Source: Amblyornis subalaris (lineage: Eukaryota > Chordata > Aves > Passeriformes > Ptilonorhynchidae). Taken from it: 64,000 bases of DNA. The position numbers and the translations under genes are program-made. The first letter of the stretch is position 1, and every line of letters starts with the position of its first letter. Shown here in pieces: positions 46,026-57,265 of this stretch. The stretch is taken from assembly GCA_018881555.1 (NCBI GenBank), contig JACAXG010000267.1, forward strand, positions 478,908 through 542,907. Reading direction: 5' to 3'. Below the pieces are notes generated by a model. It saw nothing but the letters and a program-made list of their open reading frames with translations. It did not search any database and had not been told where the DNA came from.

Positions 46026-47091
46026 CACACTTGTGGTAACTGCGCTCCCCAGTGTTCTGTAGCAGCAGTACTAGCCAGGTTATAGCCTTGACCCCCAGGA
46101 CGAGCTAACAGTATATCCGTGTTACCAACCTGACATTCCCGCTGCCAGTGCCCCTCACCACCGCACCGAGCACATTGGTTAGGGTCCAAGCATGGCCCTA
46201 TATTTCTTGTCCCTATATTTCTTGGCCGTCTGCCCCGTCCTCGGAATCCTCTTCCCCGGTGCTGTTGACCTTTGCACTGTACAGCTGCAATTGTGACAGG
46301 CAGTATTCTATTCTTATACACCTCCCAAGCCACAGCCAAAAGTCTCTCAAGGTTCCTGTTATCATGTTCCCGGATTTTCTGTTGCTTTCTATGAATATCT
46401 GGGGCTGATTGTCCCAGCACTAAAGATATTAGTTGCTGCTGACCTATGTCTGAAGCTGGGTCTAAAGTTGTATGTTTTCTCATATTTTCATGTAACCTGT
46501 CTACAAAAGAGCTTGGGGATTCTGTACTTTCCTGATGAATGCTAAACAATAAAGACCAATTAACAGTTTTAGGAATAGCATTTCTCAATCCTCAGCTAAC
46601 TAAATCCCTGTAGGTAACCGATCATAATGTCTTGGGTTATTTGGATCCCAGGGAGTGTTAGTAACAGGAAAAATATCCTCTAGATATCCCTGCAACGCTC
46701 CTGTGGCCAACTGCCCCGGACGTGTGTCCTTGCAGCTGTTATTACTGCCCCTTTCTCAGTTTCTGTCAACTCTGATAACATCAGATTTATATCTGCCCAG
46801 TCAGGATCTTGATTCTTAATAATCAACTCAAACCGTTTGGCCACTTTTTCAGGGTCTTCCCTAAACAACTTGGCAGCACACCTCTAACTATCTAGGTCGC
46901 TTGCTGTAAAAGGTGCCTTTACCCTTGTCACACCCCCATTAGGTCCAACTACCTGTCTGAGTGGTGCTATAATCCTTTCCTCTTTCCCTGTCTTACTTCT
47001 AGTACGAGAGGAGATTTCTGATCTTTCATCACTGATTTCCTCATCTCCACTACCACCATCAATGGGAGATGTGGGGGATATATCCGAGGGT

Positions 47092-47970
47092 CCTGCAGAA
47101 GAAAAGGCTGGGGTAGCTGAGAGTCCTGCAGAGGAAAAGGCTGGGGTAGCAGAGGGTCCTGCAAAGGAAAAGGCTGGGGTAGCTGAGGGTCCTGCAGAGG
47201 AAAAGGCAGGAGTAGCCAAGGGTCCTGCAGAGGAAAAGGCAGGAGTAGCCAAGGGTCCTGCAGAGGAAAAGGCTGGGGCAGCCTGCCATGGCGCGAGGCG
47301 GTGGTGAGTTGCCACAGCCTTCCAGAAGCGTTCCCAGGTTCAGGGAAGCCGCTTCGGCACAGGGGGGCCAGGCAAAGGTGCAGCCACACACACTCCTGAT
47401 GGAGCGGGGCACAACACGCACACACACACAGGAACAAAGCGACGGCCGGTGGCAAGGAGGTGAGAAGGGTCCTTCGTATAGGGTCCAGCAATGAGGTTTA
47501 TTGTGGAGGATCCAGGGACAAAGAACCAAGATGGAGGGCAGGGTGCAGATTTAAATATGAGGTCCGGAGGGCGGGCAGAGAAACAGAGCCAATGGGCTGA
47601 GGGTCAGGGGTGGAGCAGAGGTAAGGGGACCAATAGGGGTACAGAAAAGGAGGGATTAAGGGAAGGGAACCAATGGGGGTTACAATGAAAAAGAAATTTC
47701 TAGAGGATGTACATGGATGGAACAAAGGGGTGGAGAACAGCAAACCAATCCAAACCGGGGAAAATCCATATACTATTACATCGAAAGCGAGGTATTGTGG
47801 GAAGTCACCCTAACTAAGGGGGATTCTCAAACCTTTGTGATGGCCCACCAGCGAGCGGGGGTTGTTTTTGGGCCCTGCAGCTCTCTGGCCACTCCAGCAG
47901 TGGCCTGAACCACCACAACAGTAGCCAAGGGTCCTGCAAAGGAAAAGACTGGGGTAGCCGAGGGCCCTTC
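47092..47970 (-). repeat. 30-bp tandem repeats in the gag linker
   Basis: Seven or so 30-bp units ('ggtcctgcagaggaaaaggc' then 'tggggtagct') at 47,092-47,283 and one more at 47,921-47,970, beyond the nested LTR. On the minus strand each encodes about ATPAFSSAGP. Units differ at only a few positions, so expansion was recent compared with the frameshifts elsewhere. Confidence 0.85.
47284..47920 (-). mobile_element. Nested solo LTR 2 (inside gag)
   Basis: 637 bp beginning TGTTGTGGTGGTTCAG at 47,920 and ending 'cgcgccatggca' at 47,284 on the minus strand. Flanks are 'gcagcc' (47,278-47,283) and 'gtagcc' (47,921-47,926), a 6-bp duplication with one change, the length typical of ERVK integrations. 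'catatttaaatctg' (about 47,553) and 'acaataaacc' (about 47,498) serve as TATA and polyadenylation signal. Confidence 0.87.
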
Positions 47971-48474
47971 TGCAGTATTGGAGGGGTAAGTTATCATTCC
48001 ATGCATATCTAGAATGTCTAATTTTTCCTCTGGCTTGAGCTTTAGACACCTTTGTCCTATACTGCATGAGGAGCAGCATCTTTTCATGCGGCCCTTTCCT
48101 TTTGCGTCTTTTTCCAAAAGCAACACCATAGAATCCTGAGGTGGGAGGTTTATCCCACATTGCCTTTGCCATTCTGGCTTGGATCTGAGAATGAAAAACA
48201 TATTTGCATACCCCACTTCATCCCATTTGCCCTCTCATCTCAAAAATAACGTAAGTTGTAACAAGGAACATTATAAGTTAATGTTCCACCCTCCCACCCC
48301 TTTTCCCTGTCTTCCAATTTATAAAGGGGCCACCATTGGTTACAATATCTAATTAGTGTACTTTTCTTTAAAACACCCCCAGGAATTCCTCCTAGCTCCT
48401 TCCAGTGTGCTAATACACACCCTAGTGGGCTTTTCTTCACTATCTCCTTACTAGCTGAAGTGCCCATTGCTCTA

Positions 48475-48945
48475 TTACTTCCTTTGCTTCCAACTGAACC
48501 TTTTTTTACGCTTTTCTACTGTTGCTTCCCACTCTTCCTTGGGAACGTCCCAAGTTTCAGGGACTAACCCACACCTTCCACAGGTAAATGCAACTATTTC
48601 CACTCCCTTGTCCTCCCAACCTGCTGGGAGTCTTCTTCTGTTTCTCCAGCAAGGCTTACACCATGAGGTGCGCCTCCGAGAGGCACAATACCACCTCTTT
48701 TTGCAAGTCTGACACTGGCACAAGACCCACGTCTGATATTTACCTGTCCCACACTCCAAACACGCTATCCTGAGTGGCTGTAAAGTGGGTAATTCAAGCC
48801 TGCTGGGGTCCAGATGCTCCCAGTGTAAAGCTAAAGATAGCCAACTTCCTAAAGTATAATATAAACCATTTCCACTTGTATACAAATCAAAAGGATCTAC
48901 CCCAAACCAATGAGCTGCACTTGTAGAATCAAAGCTTTCACTCAT
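48475..48945 (-). CDS. Cysteine-rich pre-gag ORF of the class I provirus
   Basis: An uninterrupted 156-codon frame between the 5' leader and gag; its stop lies five bases before the gag ATG and in another frame. Residues 1-60 are aromatic and leucine-rich (HWFGVDPFDLYTSGNGLYY). Residues 60-125 hold four CxxC pairs: C62/C65, C78/C81 (plus C76), C96/C99 and C122/C125, with C87 between, spaced for two zinc-binding sites. An Arg/Lys stretch (RRR, WRNRRR) lies among them and the tail is basic (EKRKKRFSWKQRK). It is not a gag leader extension, since the frames differ. I know of no such gene in gammaretroviruses. The walleye epsilonretrovirus does place an extra gene (orf C) between the 5' LTR and gag. 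Start assumed at the first ATG. Function unknown. Confidence 0.6.
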   Translation of the reverse strand: MSESFDSTSAAHWFGVDPFDLYTSGNGLYYTLGSWLSLALHWEHLDPSRLELPTLQPLRIACLECGTGKYQTWVLCQCQTCKKRWYCASRRRTSWCKPCWRNRRRLPAGWEDKGVEIVAFTCGRCGLVPETWDVPKEEWEATVEKRKKRFSWKQRK

Positions 48946-49862
48946 TCACTAAATTGTCTGCTATCAAAAAAAACCTGCCACGGTTCAACACTGGCCAAAT
49001 GCCAGTCAACTACAAGAGTCTCTCACTGACCTTCCCCTTGCTACAGCTGGGCAAGGGAGGAAAAAAGAAAATCAACAAAGTTCTATGAGCAGCTGAGATA
49101 ATGACTAAGAGACAAACATTCCAAGGGCAAAACAGACACAGCTTAAAAATACAAAAGTAAATTTATTACTAAACAGAGTTAGAGGAGGATAATGAGAAAT
49201 AAAATAAGCCTTCACAACACCCTGTCCCCTCCTCCGGCCTCCCTCTCCTCCCTGCCCACAGATGCCTGAGGGGTATTTACTGAATATATTTTGGGGCTAG
49301 GGTGCTCTCAATCTAAGGCCAAAGTCCTGTCACTTAAATCAGTGTACAGTCCACTCCTTCCACTAAAAAGACAATCAAAACTCATTGACTCCAAAGCAAT
49401 TACACACTCATTCATAACACTATTCGCTTAACTGCAGATAGAGCTCTGCACTCGCCTTGTCCTTGCTTGCCACACACTCTCACTCAGAATAGCAAGCACA
49501 TCTCAGTCACAGATTCTCACACTCTTACAAAAACAACAGCAGGGACTTTAACCCAAACCGAGGACTGCACCCCAATCCAGGGACTTCAACCTCAAGGTGG
49601 TCGTCACCACCTATATATTGTTCGGGGACTTCAACCCAGGGACTGCAACCCCAAGGTGGTCGTCACCACCTGACCTCAACTTAAAAGTGAATACAAGAAC
49701 AAACACCTTTATTTTAGTGCAGGTGGTCCTTGTCTGTCCCTGCGGTGAGCCAAGGAGGACGAAGTCCCTCCAGGAATAATCCCAGGCCACAGCTAGGGAG
49801 TCTGTCTACTCCCTCGGATCCCACAGCCGAACAGAGAAGAGTCCCATCTGCTGGGTGCCAGC
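48946..49862 (-). other. Provirus 5' leader with PBS
   Basis: The primer-binding site candidate is 'tggcacccagcagatgggac' (minus strand 49,860-49,841), two bases inside the 5' LTR. Its start resembles lysine-tRNA sites but the match is imperfect. The leader is long for the class, about 0.9 kb. A block 49,480-49,680 repeats 'aaggtggtcgtcaccacct' with a 59-bp period. 48,970-49,440 includes 'aaagtaaatttattactaaa', typical of bird LTRs, so a further insertion is possible but its ends were not found. Confidence 0.55.
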
Positions 49863-50443
49863 TGATTCTCACAAAAATTGTGGTATGAAAACTTCAAAGA
49901 CTCTTGTCTTTTGAAGCAGGTATTCGTTATTTTCAGCGCTGGGGACACAGGGGATCACTCCGCCCAACATGACCGCCCCGCAAGGATAGGGTACAAGCTT
50001 ATATCCTTTCAACTATATGCATATGCCTACTATTTCTAAGAAAAGGTGGTTACATGCTAATAATTTCCCAGAATTTATGAATATTATTTACATATTCTTA
50101 CGCATGCTCATTGCCTCCTGGTGGTCGTCCTGGGTGGTCGTGGGATGAAGGCTGTAGTCTTCCTCTTAGTTGGTTCCTTTTCACCTTTCCCTCTTGCCCA
50201 TGCATACTGGATAGGGTCTTATGTAAGTCCCTCGTTGTGCCAAGTTGGCAGCCTTAGCTCTTCTGTTCTCTTGTTTAAAGACCTTGTGTTTCATGAAATC
50301 TAACAGTTCCTGCAAATTTTGTTTCTATTTTCCTTAAAGACTATGGATTAATATTTGTTAAACCACAGACAACTATTTGTTAAGCTTATTACAGGAGTCC
50401 CTTTGTTATTACAACAGTCCCTTTGTTATAAAATTCTCTTTCA
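49863..50443 (-). repeat. Provirus 5' LTR
   Basis: 581 bp, matching the 3' LTR nearly base for base with small substitutions and a few indels such as 'ttataaaattctct' against 'ttatattcttt'. The divergence indicates an old insertion. Confidence 0.9.
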
Positions 50444-51876
50444 ACTGCATTCCTCTTCTTCCTCTCTGGAATTGCAGAAGTCAGGTCCTCTGCTCCTCCG
50501 TCATCCAGGTTGACAATATTCCCTTGTCACCACTGTAGTGGCTCGAGCCCCCTGGCCTAAGCAGCACTCCTCCCAGTATGGTGTCATCTGCCAGCTTACT
50601 GAGCGTTCTTTCTGCCCCAGCATCCAGGCCATTAGTTAAGGAAGACATTTAACGGTATCAGTCCCTGACCCTTTGGAGACACTGTTTGTTCCTGGCTCCA
50701 TATTAGTCTTGGTGCCACTGAGCAGCACCCTCAGGGCCTGGCCGTCCAGCCCTTTTCAGTCACTCTTGGCTTATCCAGCCCATATCCCTTCGAGTGACTT
50801 GAACTCCGTATTGAAAAACAACAGATTTCTAGATGGGCACATGCAAGCATACAGCTTTCAAAATCCTGTCACATAAACATCACACAGTGGGTATTTCCAC
50901 CAGTTGCCTCAAAACAAAGAACTTTGCCTTACAAAGAAGGAGACACCTTATAAATTATTCATACAAGACCATGTCACAACCCACCAATCAGGGGCATGAT
51001 GTTTGTTGTAAATTCTCATCAGGCTGAACAAAGACACTGGATTACACGTCAGAGAACTCTTTATGTTTTCTTGTTGCCATAACTCTGGCAACCAGCCCAA
51101 TACTTAGACTCAAAAGATGTTGGCTAACAAGCCCTTAAATTCTATAATAGACTTCCACAAGTGTTGGCTGACAAGCCCTTCATTTTGTACAGTACACGTC
51201 AATAAGTTCTCAACTCTCACAACAAGCTCCTCAAAACTGCTGGCTTACAAGCCACAACATATTTCCACAGGCTCCCCACTTCCACAACAAACTTCAGTAT
51301 GGAGTACAGGGTAGAATATCATAGCCATGCTTCGTCCAGAGAAAGCAAGGGTGGAAAGAAATAAAGACAGAAAATTGAGAGAGAGAACAAAGTTTATGAC
51401 CAGTCCATAGATCCCACGTTGGTTCTAGCATGGGTCTGGAACTGGGGTTGCAAGACAAAAGAAAGCCAAAAAAAAAGAGAGGAAAAAGAGCCAGGTGGGC
51501 CAATTGGCTTCCTTTTATAGTTAACCTGGTGCATGCCTCCTGCATAAACTAAATTTTTCAAGCTGTTTTCTTTTTGCATGCACAACCAGCCCTTTCAGCC
51601 CTCCTCTGGGAAGTGAGCATAAGTGTCAAAGCGGAGCAGGAATTTGGCTCAGAACAGTATAGCCCCACCTTCACAGGACCCTCTCCTCCAATGACCTTTC
51701 CTGTTGTAACAGTCAGAATGTTTGAGACAAAACATACTTAAGTCTGGTCCTCCACGGGCCAACAAGGGGTTTTAATTCTGGCTTTGGCTTTTCTGCCTGT
51801 TGATTCCAAATGAGTGAGGTTTTGTTCATTTCAGATGCTGTGCTGCTGCATCATCCAGGCTGAAAGTCTGCTCTCA
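50444..51876. other. Spacer between provirus and USP36-like gene
   Basis: 51,110-51,260 has three loose units of 'gttggctgacaagcccttca'. A minus-strand ATTAAA at 51,771-51,776 could serve as polyadenylation signal for the USP gene. No gene otherwise. Confidence 0.45.
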
Positions 51877-54800
51877 TCATGCTGTGTTCGTCTGACGTGC
51901 GTCTCTGGGATGCTCACACCTCCTCACTGACTGGTGAAACTTCATGATCTCCACAACTTGACTCCAGAGATCATAGTCCTGCCATGAGGATCTGCCCAGC
52001 TCTTTCTGTATTGACAAGGTTTGTGGCCAAGCAAGACTTGGTAGAGACACCTCCTGGCATATCCTGTTGTAGGGCCCTGGAGCCATGTCATCCCTGGGAG
52101 CACGGTCATGGCCTAAAGGAGTAGTTCTCTTCCTCCTCCTTCCTGTTAAGCTGTTGTAATTGGTGCTGTTCACGATCCAGCTGCAGAGACCATTGTCCCA
52201 CTGTGGGGATCTGCTCCGGGCCCTCTCCCTGGCACTGTTCCTCTGACTGTGCGTCACCTTAATCCTACCAGGCAGACCTTGTGGTACTGAAGTACCCGCC
52301 TGCTCACTGCTGGCCCTTCCCTGACTGAGGATGGAATGGGCATATGATGGTGCTGGTGAGGAAGCCACCATTTGTCTCATTTTCAAATTGGAGCACCTGG
52401 AGAAAAAAAAGGGTGATCTCTGCTTCAGGCATTCCTTGGGAGCAGAATCTCCTCTGGGATTCAGTCATTTTCTTGGAGCAACAAAGAGAAGACTTCACCA
52501 AGGTCACCAATGGTAAATTTAACTAGGGTCTTCTCACCAGGTCTGCCACTGTCAGAGCAAGTCCTCATCTTTATACCGTCTATGGCCTCCATTTCATAGA
52601 ATCCTAGAATCCTAGAATTTTGGTTGAAAGAAATCTCATTCCAACCCCCTGCCATGGGCAGGGAAACCTTCGACTTGACTAGATTGCTCCAAGCCCCATC
52701 CAACCTGGCCTTAAACACTTCCAGGGATGGGACAGCCACAGCTTCTCTGGGCAACCAGTTCCAGGGCCTCACTACTCTCACAGGGAAGAATTTCTGCCTA
52801 ACATCTGATTTAAATCTTCCCTCTTTCACTTTAAAATCATTACGCCCTTCCCCATCACTACACTCCCTGATAAGGGGTCCCTCCCCATCTTTTCTAGAGG
52901 CCCCCTTCAAGTCCTGTTCTCTACGTGAGCCAGCTTCAGAGAGCAGACAAGTGGCAGTTTACACACAGCAGCAGCACCCTAAAGCCCAGCAGGGAAAGAG
53001 GAGGACTGGACTGGGTAGTTCAGAATTGACAGCACTGAAGGATGCAGGAAGGAATTGTCTCCTGTAGCAGAAACACTCAGGAGGCTGAGAAAACAAACAG
53101 CTAACACAGGAGAACGAAATGTTTTCTGAACACATGATCCTGGTTTTACCTGGCGTAAAACAGCAAATAGGCTTGTTGCCCTAGAACTGTGTGGATGTCA
53201 CAACTATCCACAGACTCATCATCCATCTTGTACCACAGCCCATTGCTGGCCTGCAAAGAAAGACGTCCATTTCCGGAAAGGAACTGCAGGGTTTCTCCGC
53301 AACACCATAGGCAGAAAACTGCCAAACCAGGAGTACACAAAACCAAATCCAATTGAGCCCTGAAGGAGACCTTCTCCCCCAAAACCTTGGCTGCCAGTAA
53401 CACTGCTGGGAAAGTTTGTCTTTCCCAGCACACATTTTTCCCTGTCAGGAGGGAAGTTGCTCTTTACCTTTGTGTAGCAGAAAAAGTGTCCTTCAAGACA
53501 GGTGTCACCACTGTGAACTACGATGGCATATAAGGAGCAAAGGAGGGGTTCTCCAGCTGTGTCAGACATGTATGGCCGAAGATCCAAGTACTCTGGATAC
53601 TCCACAAACTACAGAGAGACCAAAAGGGCTCAGAAATGATCCTGAGCTACCACATTAAATAGCGTTCAGCACATCATGGCTTGGGTGACAGGAAACTGTT
53701 CTCAGCCAAAGCATCTCTGTTGGAGCAGAGTCCAGGCTGGTCTTTTCACAGAAATTCTCCTCTCCCCAGAAAAGAACACAAAAAACTCAACATCAGCAGC
53801 TTTTGACAGAGCATACTGCTTTGGGGAATTTTTTGCTTCGGAAAGAGAAAGTTGCAATCCAGTTGCATACACACCTTGCTGATCTTCATGCCAGTCCGTT
53901 GGTCAGCCCTTTCCAGACACAATGTGAGAACTCTGGGTGCACGGTGGACTGTAACCCTCTTGGAGGCAGCAACCTTCTTCTTACACCTCGAAACAAAGCA
54001 CATAGCCAAGTGCTGAAATGCACTCGATCTTCCCCCAAGAAGGCCAGGCAACCTTTCCTGTCTCACACATTTTTACACTATTTTAAGGCTATTCAGAGAC
54101 ATATTAAAAAAGTTGTGTCTCATTATCGTGCATTAAACCTCCTTGAGAAGATGACTTCCTGTTCAATGACGGGCAGCCCCTCACATGGGTTCTGGTCATT
54201 TGGAATCATCTTACTTGCTACATTTGAAGCACTCTTTCTGATCCAGCTCCTTGGGTGTCACACAGTCCTCCAGAACTGTGGTGAGGGATGAGGCTGCCTG
54301 GAGGAGTGAGAAAGGAGCTCACTGCGCTGTGGGAAATGCCCTCACCTAAACACTTTCCAGGAGCTGGCAAGACCCAAGCAGCTGACACTGAGGAGACCCA
54401 CCATTACCCCCCCACACAGTGTCTGAAAGGAGGCAGAAAGAGGGTGTGATGCTGAACATTTCCCTCATGTGCCAGGGGCTCCCAGAGCCATCAAGAGCTC
54501 CCTCTGCGTGCCACCACTCAGTTCACCTACCGATGGCATGCTGTGGCATCAGCAGTGAAAACTGATCCAACCCATCAGCCTGGGAGCCAGATGGGTATTG
54601 AGGGAGGGCAAAGGGAAGGAGTAGGAGAGTACATCAAGGGTGCAGAGAGTGCTTGCTAGTCCAGCCTGAAGCCAGCACCATGGGGAGACCAGTGCCATGG
54701 CCTCTGCAGAAGGACACTGTGCTTTCCCCTTCCCACTCACCACCAAGCTCCCTTGTGCTCACAGTATAGGTTTTTAAGACAAGTGCTTTGGTTCTGGAAA

Positions 54801-56548
54801 GCTACAGGGGCCTTGGAATATCTTGAAGCTCAATCGCAAACCTCTTACTCTGATATCCAAAGAGACGTTCAGGAAGGCCTTGTAGGAATCAACAACTGCT
54901 TGGCAGCTCAAGCACGTGACTGGAAGGAAAATCAAAATGCTGAGTGAAGTTAGTTGACTGTGCTGCTTTATGCTCATGGATTCTCCTATGCCAGTCATCA
55001 CAGGACCAGCTGCTTGTCACAGGCAGACAGAAGGGTACAGACAAGCCAAGTAAAGCAGTAGTTGTGGAAACGTACCTCTGGATTTCATAAAGCCACCAAA
55101 TATTTGATGGACAATAGTAGTTTCTTGTGAAGAAATGTCCAAGCTGGAAATAAATGGCAAGGCAGAAAGTTATCTCCTCCAAGAGTTTAGCATTGAAAGC
55201 CCTGGACGTTAGTTTTCCTTGATGGGAGCACATCAAGGAGTCCAATGGGTTTGGGGACATTGAAAAGGTAATTCACTTGTGCTTACTCGCTGCATCCACT
55301 CAGACAAGCTCTCTGCATGGCATTGAGAGTACAGCATAAGAACTCATAGGCATTTTCCTGCCTGCCATATTCAAATTCTTCTCCTATGACTAAGAAAGAA
55401 TTTAATAGCTCTCCCCTAACTGAAGGGAAGAAAAAGAAAAAAAACCTGTCAAAGCACCTGAAACAACTTACATTTGAGGTCCCTGAGGACAGCTCTAGGC
55501 AGGATGGCACTGGCTGAGGAACACAGGACCTTCCTGACATGTGCTTCCATGATGCACATCATGCAGAAGCCTTGCTGTTGACCTGAAGAGAGAAGGAGGG
55601 AGGGAGCAAGGAAAGGAGGGATGGAAGCTTTGTAGGTTAGCAAAACATCTTGGTTTCTTGGGAAACCTAATGGAGATCTTGAAGTTCTAAGAACAGTCTC
55701 CACTTCTCTACTCCCAATCTGCCAATGTCTCAACAAGCCCAGGACACTTTAGTGCATAGAAAATATACTTCAGAGGGAGGCTAAACTGGCAGAAGTTTTC
55801 TGTGCAATACNTCAAGAGAGTTCAACCTGCGGGGATAGAAACCTGGGGCTAGAAGGAGGGGTTCTGCTGAAAATGAACGCACNTTGATAGAACAAGCATC
55901 TTTTAGCTGATGTTAGAACATAAGCTCATGGGGCCAACAAAGAAGGACTGCTGTTCTCCTAAACCTGATTCCAGGTTCTCAGAATGCTCGAGATGTGCCC
56001 AAGAGATTAACAANGAGATGTTCTTAAAAGTACTCACACGACTGGCTGTGCTCGTAAGAGAGCAGGTAGTTGGCTAGAGGGGGNGTGTATGTGAGGCACT
56101 GCAGGATAACATTGATGTAGCAGGTATTGCCCAGGTTGAAGAGTCCCGCACCAGGTCTCTGTCTTTGCTGCCAGTCCATGCAGATCTTCTCTGGGGGAAA
56201 GACGATCCTTTGTGGCAGAGCCATTCCCTCAGCAATGTCTGCAGGGAAATGACATTTGAAAAGAGATGAGACAATATTGTTGCTCGAAAGCATATTCAAG
56301 TGTTGAGCTCTCTACAGGAGCACCAAGGACAACAGCTCTAATCACCAACTCAAAAACATCAGGGAAACCCTAACGCCCTGTTGACATCAACTGGTAGGGA
56401 AGCAGTTTTGGAAAACAGTCTGTTTCCCGTGTACTCTGCCAAAATTCCAACAAACCCACTCTGATTTCTGGGCCTCAGGCCACCTTCCTTTCCCTCTAGA
56501 GTCTTGGATTATCAGGACTCACAGGAGTTGTTCCCCATTGCAGCCATC
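51877..56548 (-). CDS. USP36-like ubiquitin carboxyl-terminal hydrolase, 11 exons
   Basis: A C19 cysteine protease that cleaves ubiquitin from proteins; human USP36 acts in the nucleolus. Exons: 56,548-56,524, 56,238-56,038, 55,582-55,472, 55,389-55,287, 55,143-55,076, 54,919-54,849, 54,297-54,215, 53,986-53,875, 53,608-53,468, 53,250-53,150 and 52,396-51,877. All join in phase to 511 aa with no stop. Cys-box [12 protein letters not shown] (catalytic C48), zinc-ribbon CxxC pairs at 172-175 and 216-219, [10 protein letters not shown], His-box EGHFFCY (H299) and WYKMDD are all present. The tail (residues 340-511) is basic ([18 protein letters not shown]) but far shorter than human USP36, about 1,120 aa in all. 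The ATG chosen is the first that meets the phase of exon 2; the frame is open upstream, so the true start may differ. One N (56,084) lies in exon 2. Introns prove it is not a retrocopy. Orthologue or extra copy is undecided. Confidence 0.87.
52594..52925 (-). mobile_element. CR1 LINE fragment in the last USP intron
   Basis: 'catagaatcctagaatccta' then 'cattccaaccccctgccatg' is the reverse complement of a CR1 3' terminus. About 330 bp, same strand as the gene, inside the intron between its last two exons, so it does not disrupt coding. Confidence 0.88.
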
Positions 56549-57265
56549 ACTCCTCTTAGGAACAGAGGGGAAACCTTTAGATGACAAAACAGAAAGATCT
56601 CCTCCAGAAAGATCAGATCATCACCAATCCCATCACCTAAAGGGAAAGGAAATAATTGTAGCTCAATGAAATGGTTTAGAAAACCCAAACATGACTCACA
56701 AAGCACCTTCAGCTATCAAAAGAGTTTTGGTGGTGCTCGTAGCTGCTGTCAAGGATGAAGAATGCTTGGAAAAAGGCAGGCACGCAAGCAGCAATGGAAG
56801 GAGCCAAGATATCCTGAAGGCCAGCTCAGCCCAGCTAGCTTTCACTGGCTCACTCCTCAGGATGCCAAGTGTTGGGCAGGTGAGATCACAATTGCTGAAC
56901 CAGTGCCACATCTCTGCCCCTTTGTGACATGAGGCCAGACGGGGTCATGTCCCTTTGAGGCCACAGAACCCCATGGCTGTCACAGCCCAGGCACCTCTCA
57001 CCACTGAAAGTCACTGGACCAGGTGCTGCAGACAAAGGGCTGTTTGTCTGCCAGCAGAGCTCCTGCTTCTTCAGGGAGCTCCAGCAGGCCGGAGGAGTCA
57101 AATGNTGCTGAGGGCTGTAGATGAGCCTGGTAACAGCTTTGGCTGGCACACTTGGAGTGCTGAAGGTTTCTGTTCCACTCTTCCCAGCTTCTTCCAGGCT
57201 TTTAAGCCCTCAGAGATCCCTTTTTAGGGGGAAAAGCCTTAGATTGTGGCAGCAAAGCCACGAAA
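56549..57265. other. Upstream region of the USP36-like gene
   Basis: The frame of the first exon stays open upstream to an acceptor-like 'ttccctttag' near 56,640, so a further 5' exon is possible. No CpG island is present, so the promoter is not obvious. A trace of the 21-bp repeat ('ccctttttagggggaaaagc') lies at 57,218-57,250. Confidence 0.4.

Larger units (their letters stand above)
46025..48467 (-). pseudogene. gag remnant of the class I provirus
   Basis: Starts MGTSASKEIVKKSPLG at 48,467, a myristoylation-type matrix N-terminus followed by WKELGG and NQWWP. The middle is a proline/alanine-rich linker of tandem 10-residue units, split by a solo LTR. The capsid end reads ESPSSFVDRLHENMRKHTTL, and a single zinc knuckle CARCGGEGHWQREC lies at about 46,175-46,136. 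One knuckle is the gammaretroviral number. Several stops and shifts are present, for example near 48,240 and 46,590. The segment from 46,025 to 46,588 is still open. Confidence 0.83.
37525..50443 (-). mobile_element. Class I (gammaretrovirus-like) provirus with three nested insertions
   Basis: Complete proviral architecture read on the minus strand: 5' LTR (50,443-49,863), PBS, leader, cysteine-rich ORF, gag, pro, pol, env, PPT and 3' LTR (38,100-37,525). The two LTRs are about 95 percent alike by eye. Gene order, a single zinc knuckle, 'LPQGFKNS' and YLDD in RT, and a CX6CC motif in env point to class I. Three later elements sit inside (40,524-41,450, 43,627-45,774 and 47,284-47,920). Without them and their duplications the provirus is about 9.2 kb, normal for the class. 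Outer flanks 'cctg' and 'actg' give at best an imperfect 4-bp target duplication. Confidence 0.9.

Noticed and set aside
48475..48945. The pre-gag ORF as a glyco-gag extension
   Set aside because: It is in a different frame from gag and has its own stop five bases before the gag ATG.
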